A stretch of DNA of 64,000 nt from NCBI GenBank assembly GCA_963696585.1, contig CAVOKW010000028.1, forward strand, positions 1 through 64,000. Reading direction: 5' to 3'. Below are positions 61,187-64,000 of this stretch, piece by piece. This DNA is from Parvibaculum sp963696585 (GTDB lineage Bacteria; Pseudomonadota; Alphaproteobacteria; Parvibaculales; Parvibaculaceae). Under the pieces are notes generated by a model. That model had not been told where the DNA came from, made no database searches, and saw nothing but the letters and a program-made list of their open reading frames with translations. Every line of letters begins with the position of its first letter. The first letter of the stretch is position 1. The position numbers were made by a program, and so were the translations under genes.

Positions 61187-61413
61187 CCGCGATCCCGTCA
61201 TGCGGTTGGCGCGGCTTGAAACGGCGGATGTGTCCGATGTCGTGCCGCAGGGCGCGGTGCAGATCGTGCTTGATGAAGCCACGCTCGTTCTGCCGCTCTC
61301 GGGTCTGATTGACGTGGCGGCGGAGACGGCGCGTCTCACCAAGGAAATCGGCAAGCTCGAAGGCGAGGTCGCCAAGATCGATGCCAAGCTCGGCAATGCC
61401 AGGTTTGTCGCAG
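61187..61413 (+). pseudogene. duplicated fragment of valS 3' coding sequence, copy 2
   Basis: A second 227-base copy of the valS segment, 296 bases after the first. It has private changes (GAAGCC where the others have GAAGCA, and TCGCAG at the end). Confidence 0.85.
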
Positions 61414-61482
61414 ATGCCCCGCATGAAGCGGGGCATGACGATTTCCAACTCAGATGTCATGGCCCGGCTTGGCCGGGCCATC
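61414..61482. repeat. composite palindromic element, copy 3
   Basis: The last copy of the element (hairpins 61414-61436 and 61459-61481). It ends in GCCATCCACG, the boundary with unique sequence, eight bases before the convergent adh stop. Confidence 0.85.
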
Positions 61483-61489
61483 CACGTCT

Positions 61490-62575
61490 TTACGCGTCAA
61501 ACATGATGATTGAACGGGCGAGTTCGCCGCGTTTCAATTCATCAAAGGCATCATTGACCTGTTCGAGCTTGATGCGGCGCGAGATCATGTCATCGAGCTT
61601 GAGTTTGCCCGCCATGTAAAAATCCACCAGACGTGGCATGTCGACGGGGAAACGGTTTGACCCCATCAATGAGCCCTGGATTTTCTTTTCCTGCAAAAAC
61701 TGAAAACCCGGCAATTCAAGTGTCTGGCCAATCGGGATCATGCCGATGATGGTTGCGGTGCCGCCACGCGCCAGCATGGCGAAGGCCTGTTCGGACGTGA
61801 CCTTGAGGCCAATCGCCTCGAAGGCGTGGTGCACGCCGCCATTTGTCAGCTCCATGACCTGCGCGACGGGATCGCCATCCTTGGCATTCACGACATCGGT
61901 TGCGCCGAAATGCTTGGCGAGGTTCAGCTTGGAGCCTTGCGTATCAATGGCGATGATGCGGCCAGCGCCCGCAATCGCTGCACCATTGATGGCGGCGAGG
62001 CCGACGCCACCACAACCGATGACGGCGACGGTTTCGCCGGGCCGGACATTGGACGTGTGCATGACCGCGCCTACGCCCGTCATGACCGAACAGCCGATGA
62101 GTGCGGCGCGATCAAGTGGCATGTCCTTGCGAATGGCGACACAGGCATGTTCGTGGATGAGCATCATTTCGGCAAAGGAGGAGAGGTTGAGGAACTGGTT
62201 CATCGGTCCCTTCATGTCCTCCAGCCGCTGGCTCTCGCCGGCTTCGCGTTTTGTTTCCGGGCTCACACAGCGCGACATGTGACCTGTCAGGCAGTGTTCG
62301 CAATGGCCGCAAAAGGCGGACAGGCAGGTGATGACATGGTCGCCCGGTTTGCAGGTTCGGACTTCCGATCCGACGGCTTCCACGACGCCCGCCGATTCAT
62401 GGCCGAGGACAGCGGGCAAAGGGTAGGGATATGAGCCCTCGACGAAATGCAGATCGGAGTGGCAGACACCGGCGGCGACCGTGCGGATCAGCACTTCATG
62501 GGGGCCGGGCTTGCTGATTTTCACGTCTTCAATGACAAGCGGTTTACGGACTTCGCGCAGAACGGCAGCTTTCAT
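61490..62575 (-). CDS. zinc-dependent alcohol dehydrogenase
   Basis: A 361-residue medium-chain dehydrogenase. It has the catalytic zinc ligands in AAGVCHSDLHFVEG near residue 35 and LGHESAGVVEAVGSEV near 58, and the structural-zinc cysteines in CGHCEHCLTGHMSRC near 91. GCSVMTGVGAVMHTSNVRPGETVAVIGCGGVGLAAI (in pieces) follows, with the Rossmann GCGGVG near 187. The pattern fits the class III/NDMA-type group, whose substrates include formaldehyde-thiol adducts and primary alcohols; the actual substrate is unknown. ATG 62575 has AGGGAT six bases upstream. It is convergent with the broken valS. Confidence 0.9.
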   Translation of the reverse strand: MKAAVLREVRKPLVIEDVKISKPGPHEVLIRTVAAGVCHSDLHFVEGSYPYPLPAVLGHESAGVVEAVGSEVRTCKPGDHVITCLSAFCGHCEHCLTGHMSRCVSPETKREAGESQRLEDMKGPMNQFLNLSSFAEMMLIHEHACVAIRKDMPLDRAALIGCSVMTGVGAVMHTSNVRPGETVAVIGCGGVGLAAINGAAIAGAGRIIAIDTQGSKLNLAKHFGATDVVNAKDGDPVAQVMELTNGGVHHAFEAIGLKVTSEQAFAMLARGGTATIIGMIPIGQTLELPGFQFLQEKKIQGSLMGSNRFPVDMPRLVDFYMAGKLKLDDMISRRIKLEQVNDAFDELKRGELARSIIMFDA

Positions 62576-62763
62576 GGGTTTATCCCTTTTTGTTGTCCGG
62601 TCGTTGACCACACCGGTTTGCGGGAATCTTCCTCCCTATGGCGGGGCAAGGTCAACTGTTCTTTGGTGTTGTTGACCGCCATGGCCAATTCGGGCTGCTA
62701 AAGGGTTTGATTTGCTGCATCTTCTGTCACAATGGCGCCCTTATCGCTGGAGAGAATGTGCCC

Positions 62764-63519
62764 ATGACAAAACCCCATCGCCTTGCCGTGCTTGCCGCCG
62801 CCTTCGGACTGACGCTGACCTTGAGCGGCACTGTCATTGCGGACCCTTTGCCGGAGGCTGAAGCGGCGTTTCGGGCCGGGACGAGCGCCTATTCGGCGGG
62901 CGACGTCAAAACCGCGATTGAGGATTGGACGCAGGCTGCCAAGGACGGACATATTGGCGCGGCCTGGGTGCTTGGCAATCTCTATGACAGCGGCAAGGGC
63001 GTGCCGCAATCCGATGCCAAGGCCCATAACTATTATTTGCAGGCAGCGAAAGGGGGCCAGCCCGATGCAGCCACGAAAATGGGTCTCATCTATCTCAATG
63101 GCAAAAAGTCGATCGATGTGAAGCCGGATTATGCTGTGGCTGTGCGCATGTTCGAGATTGGTGCGCTCGCCGCCAAACCGGACGCGCAGTATTATCTCGC
63201 CATGATGTATTACAAGGGCCGTGGCGTGGCGGTGGACCGCACCGAGGGGCTGCGCTGGCTTCTGCTTTCCGCCAAAAAACGCTACGCGCCGACCCTGGCC
63301 GAACTCGGCAAGGTTTATATGGAAGGGCTGGGCGTTGCCAGTAACCGCGCGACGGGCTGGAGCTATCTGATGCTGGGGGATCGGTTTTCAACGAATGATG
63401 CCGAACGGGGCACGGCTCAGGCGGCCATGGAAAAATACAAGGGCTGGATGAAGCAGTCCGAAAAGGACGAAGCCGCCCGTTTGGCGGATGAATGGGTCGC
63501 AAGCCATAGCGGCACCTGA
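62764..63519 (+). CDS. secreted Sel1-repeat protein
   Basis: A 251-residue protein with a signal peptide (cleavage probably after GTVIA, residue about 26) and about four Sel1-like repeats. Examples are AAWVLGNLYDSGKGVPQSDAKAHNYYLQAA and AQYYLAMMYYKGRGVAVDRTEGLRWLLLSA (in pieces). It is similar in design to the protein at 27346, though not the same length. GGAGAG lies upstream of ATG 62764; GTG 62758 is an alternative. An M81-peptidase-like gene follows after 29 bases. Confidence 0.87.
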   Translation: MTKPHRLAVLAAAFGLTLTLSGTVIADPLPEAEAAFRAGTSAYSAGDVKTAIEDWTQAAKDGHIGAAWVLGNLYDSGKGVPQSDAKAHNYYLQAAKGGQPDAATKMGLIYLNGKKSIDVKPDYAVAVRMFEIGALAAKPDAQYYLAMMYYKGRGVAVDRTEGLRWLLLSAKKRYAPTLAELGKVYMEGLGVASNRATGWSYLMLGDRFSTNDAERGTAQAAMEKYKGWMKQSEKDEAARLADEWVASHSGT

Positions 63520-63548
63520 GTATGCACGCGTCGCAGGAGCCGGATTGA

Positions 63549-64000
63549 ATGCGCTTGGCAGTGGGTGGCTTTCAGCACGAGACGAACACATTCGCGCCAA
63601 CCAAGGCGGATTTTGACGCCTTCATGCAGCCCGATAGCTGGCCTGGCCTGCAACGCGGCCAGGAATTGCTCACAGCCTTTGACGGCATGAATATTCCCAT
63701 TGCAGGTTTTCTCGATGCGGCCAAGGCATCGGGCCATGACATCCTGCCGCTTGTCTGGTGTTCGGCGACCCCTTCAGCGCCTGTTACAACGGATGCGTTT
63801 GAGCGCATCATGGCGATGATGATAGATGATCTGCGCCGCGCCATCAGTGTCGGGATCGAGGGTGTTTATCTTGATCTGCATGGCGCCATGGTGACGGAAG
63901 CCCATGATGACGGCGAGGGCGAGATATTGGCGCGGGTGCGCGCTGTTATCGGGCCCGATATGCCGCTCGTCGCCAGTCTTGATCTGCATGCCAATGTGTC
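63549..64000 (+). CDS. M81 family metallopeptidase (MlrC-like), 5' part
   Basis: The first 150 residues of a zinc peptidase of the microcystinase C (MlrC) family, cut by the window end. GGFQHETNTFAPT (residues 6-18) holds the first zinc histidine and Glu. LVWCSATPSAPVTTDAFERI (in pieces, near 73), YLDLHGAMVTE near 106 and SLDLHANV at the cut edge are the other family motifs. It starts at ATG 63549 with AGGAG nine bases upstream. Members hydrolyse small amide or dipeptide-like substrates. Confidence 0.9.
   Translation, partial: MRLAVGGFQHETNTFAPTKADFDAFMQPDSWPGLQRGQELLTAFDGMNIPIAGFLDAAKASGHDILPLVWCSATPSAPVTTDAFERIMAMMIDDLRRAISVGIEGVYLDLHGAMVTEAHDDGEGEILARVRAVIGPDMPLVASLDLHANV

Noticed and set aside
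60822..61489. CRISPR-like repetition
   Set aside because: The repeats are large (296-bp period) with near-identical intervening sequence derived from valS, so there are no unique spacers and no cas genes.
60862..61619. Several 100-150-codon frames through the valS repeat array on both strands
   Set aside because: They are pieces of duplicated valS coding sequence and of the palindromic element, without ribosome binding sites; I treat them as pseudogene fragments and repeats.

Overview
The window reads as one chromosomal stretch of an alphaproteobacterium, most likely of the order Hyphomicrobiales (Rhizobiales). The evidence is gene order and family content, not a database search: an alaC-hom-glpX-recJ run, a metC/aapJQMP pair for general amino-acid uptake, a pcm-tolC-popZ-valS run, a two-domain cold-shock protein, and an alphaproteobacterial-type complex I accessory subunit. 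There are no phage, integrase, transposase or CRISPR signatures. Five tRNA genes are present (Glu-TTC, Pro-TGG, Arg-TCT, Asn-GTT, Cys-GCA).

Layout. 1-6.1 kb: the end of an unknown gene, then alaC, hom, glpX and recJ. 6.2-12.5 kb: tRNA-Glu, a hicAB toxin-antitoxin pair, a nitronate-monooxygenase-like flavoprotein, gloA, a sirtuin, a degraded VOC gene, a short-chain-dehydrogenase relative that carries the sequence motifs of halohydrin dehalogenases, a GH13 alpha-glucosidase and a globin. 12.5-17.1 kb (minus strand): a molybdenum-hydroxylase accessory operon (CoxG, CoxS, CoxM, split XdhC, and a fused MoeA-like/MocA-like protein) that lacks the large catalytic subunit. 17.2-24.8 kb (minus strand): an Mrp-type cation/proton antiporter operon with three NuoL/M/N-like subunits. 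25-29.3 kb: cold-shock protein, thioesterase, two tRNAs, a complex I subunit, a Sel1-repeat protein and a sugar-lactone-oxidase-like flavoprotein. 29.3-37.4 kb: modABC directly behind metC, and divergently the aapJQMP amino-acid importer. 37.5-42.3 kb: GNAT, sseA, cysK, a Nudix hydrolase, a cyclopropane-fatty-acid synthase and tRNA-Asn. 42.4-54.5 kb: an exopolysaccharide locus (deacetylase, two CelD/FemAB-like acetyltransferases around a Wzx flippase, a cupin/JmjC-like protein, a BY-kinase/co-polymerase, Wza, a GT4 enzyme and an O-antigen-ligase-like protein). 54.5-64 kb: tRNA-Cys, pcm, tolC, popZ, a broken valS with a tandemly duplicated 3' end, an alcohol dehydrogenase, a second Sel1 protein and the start of an MlrC-type M81 peptidase.

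How the genes fit together. The molybdate importer (modABC), the MocA-like cofactor enzyme and the XdhC-type inserters would together supply a molybdenum hydroxylase whose catalytic subunit must lie outside the window, if it exists. MetC, CysK, SseA and the Aap importer form a sulfur/amino-acid neighbourhood. The polysaccharide genes cover flipping, polymerisation, chain-length control and export, but no initiating sugar-phosphate transferase is seen.

The observations most worth checking are the halohydrin-dehalogenase-like protein (9524-10264), the valS gene with three +1 frameshifts around an AT-rich segment, the 296-bp tandem array built from valS 3' sequence plus a palindromic element, and the orphan molybdenum-hydroxylase operon.
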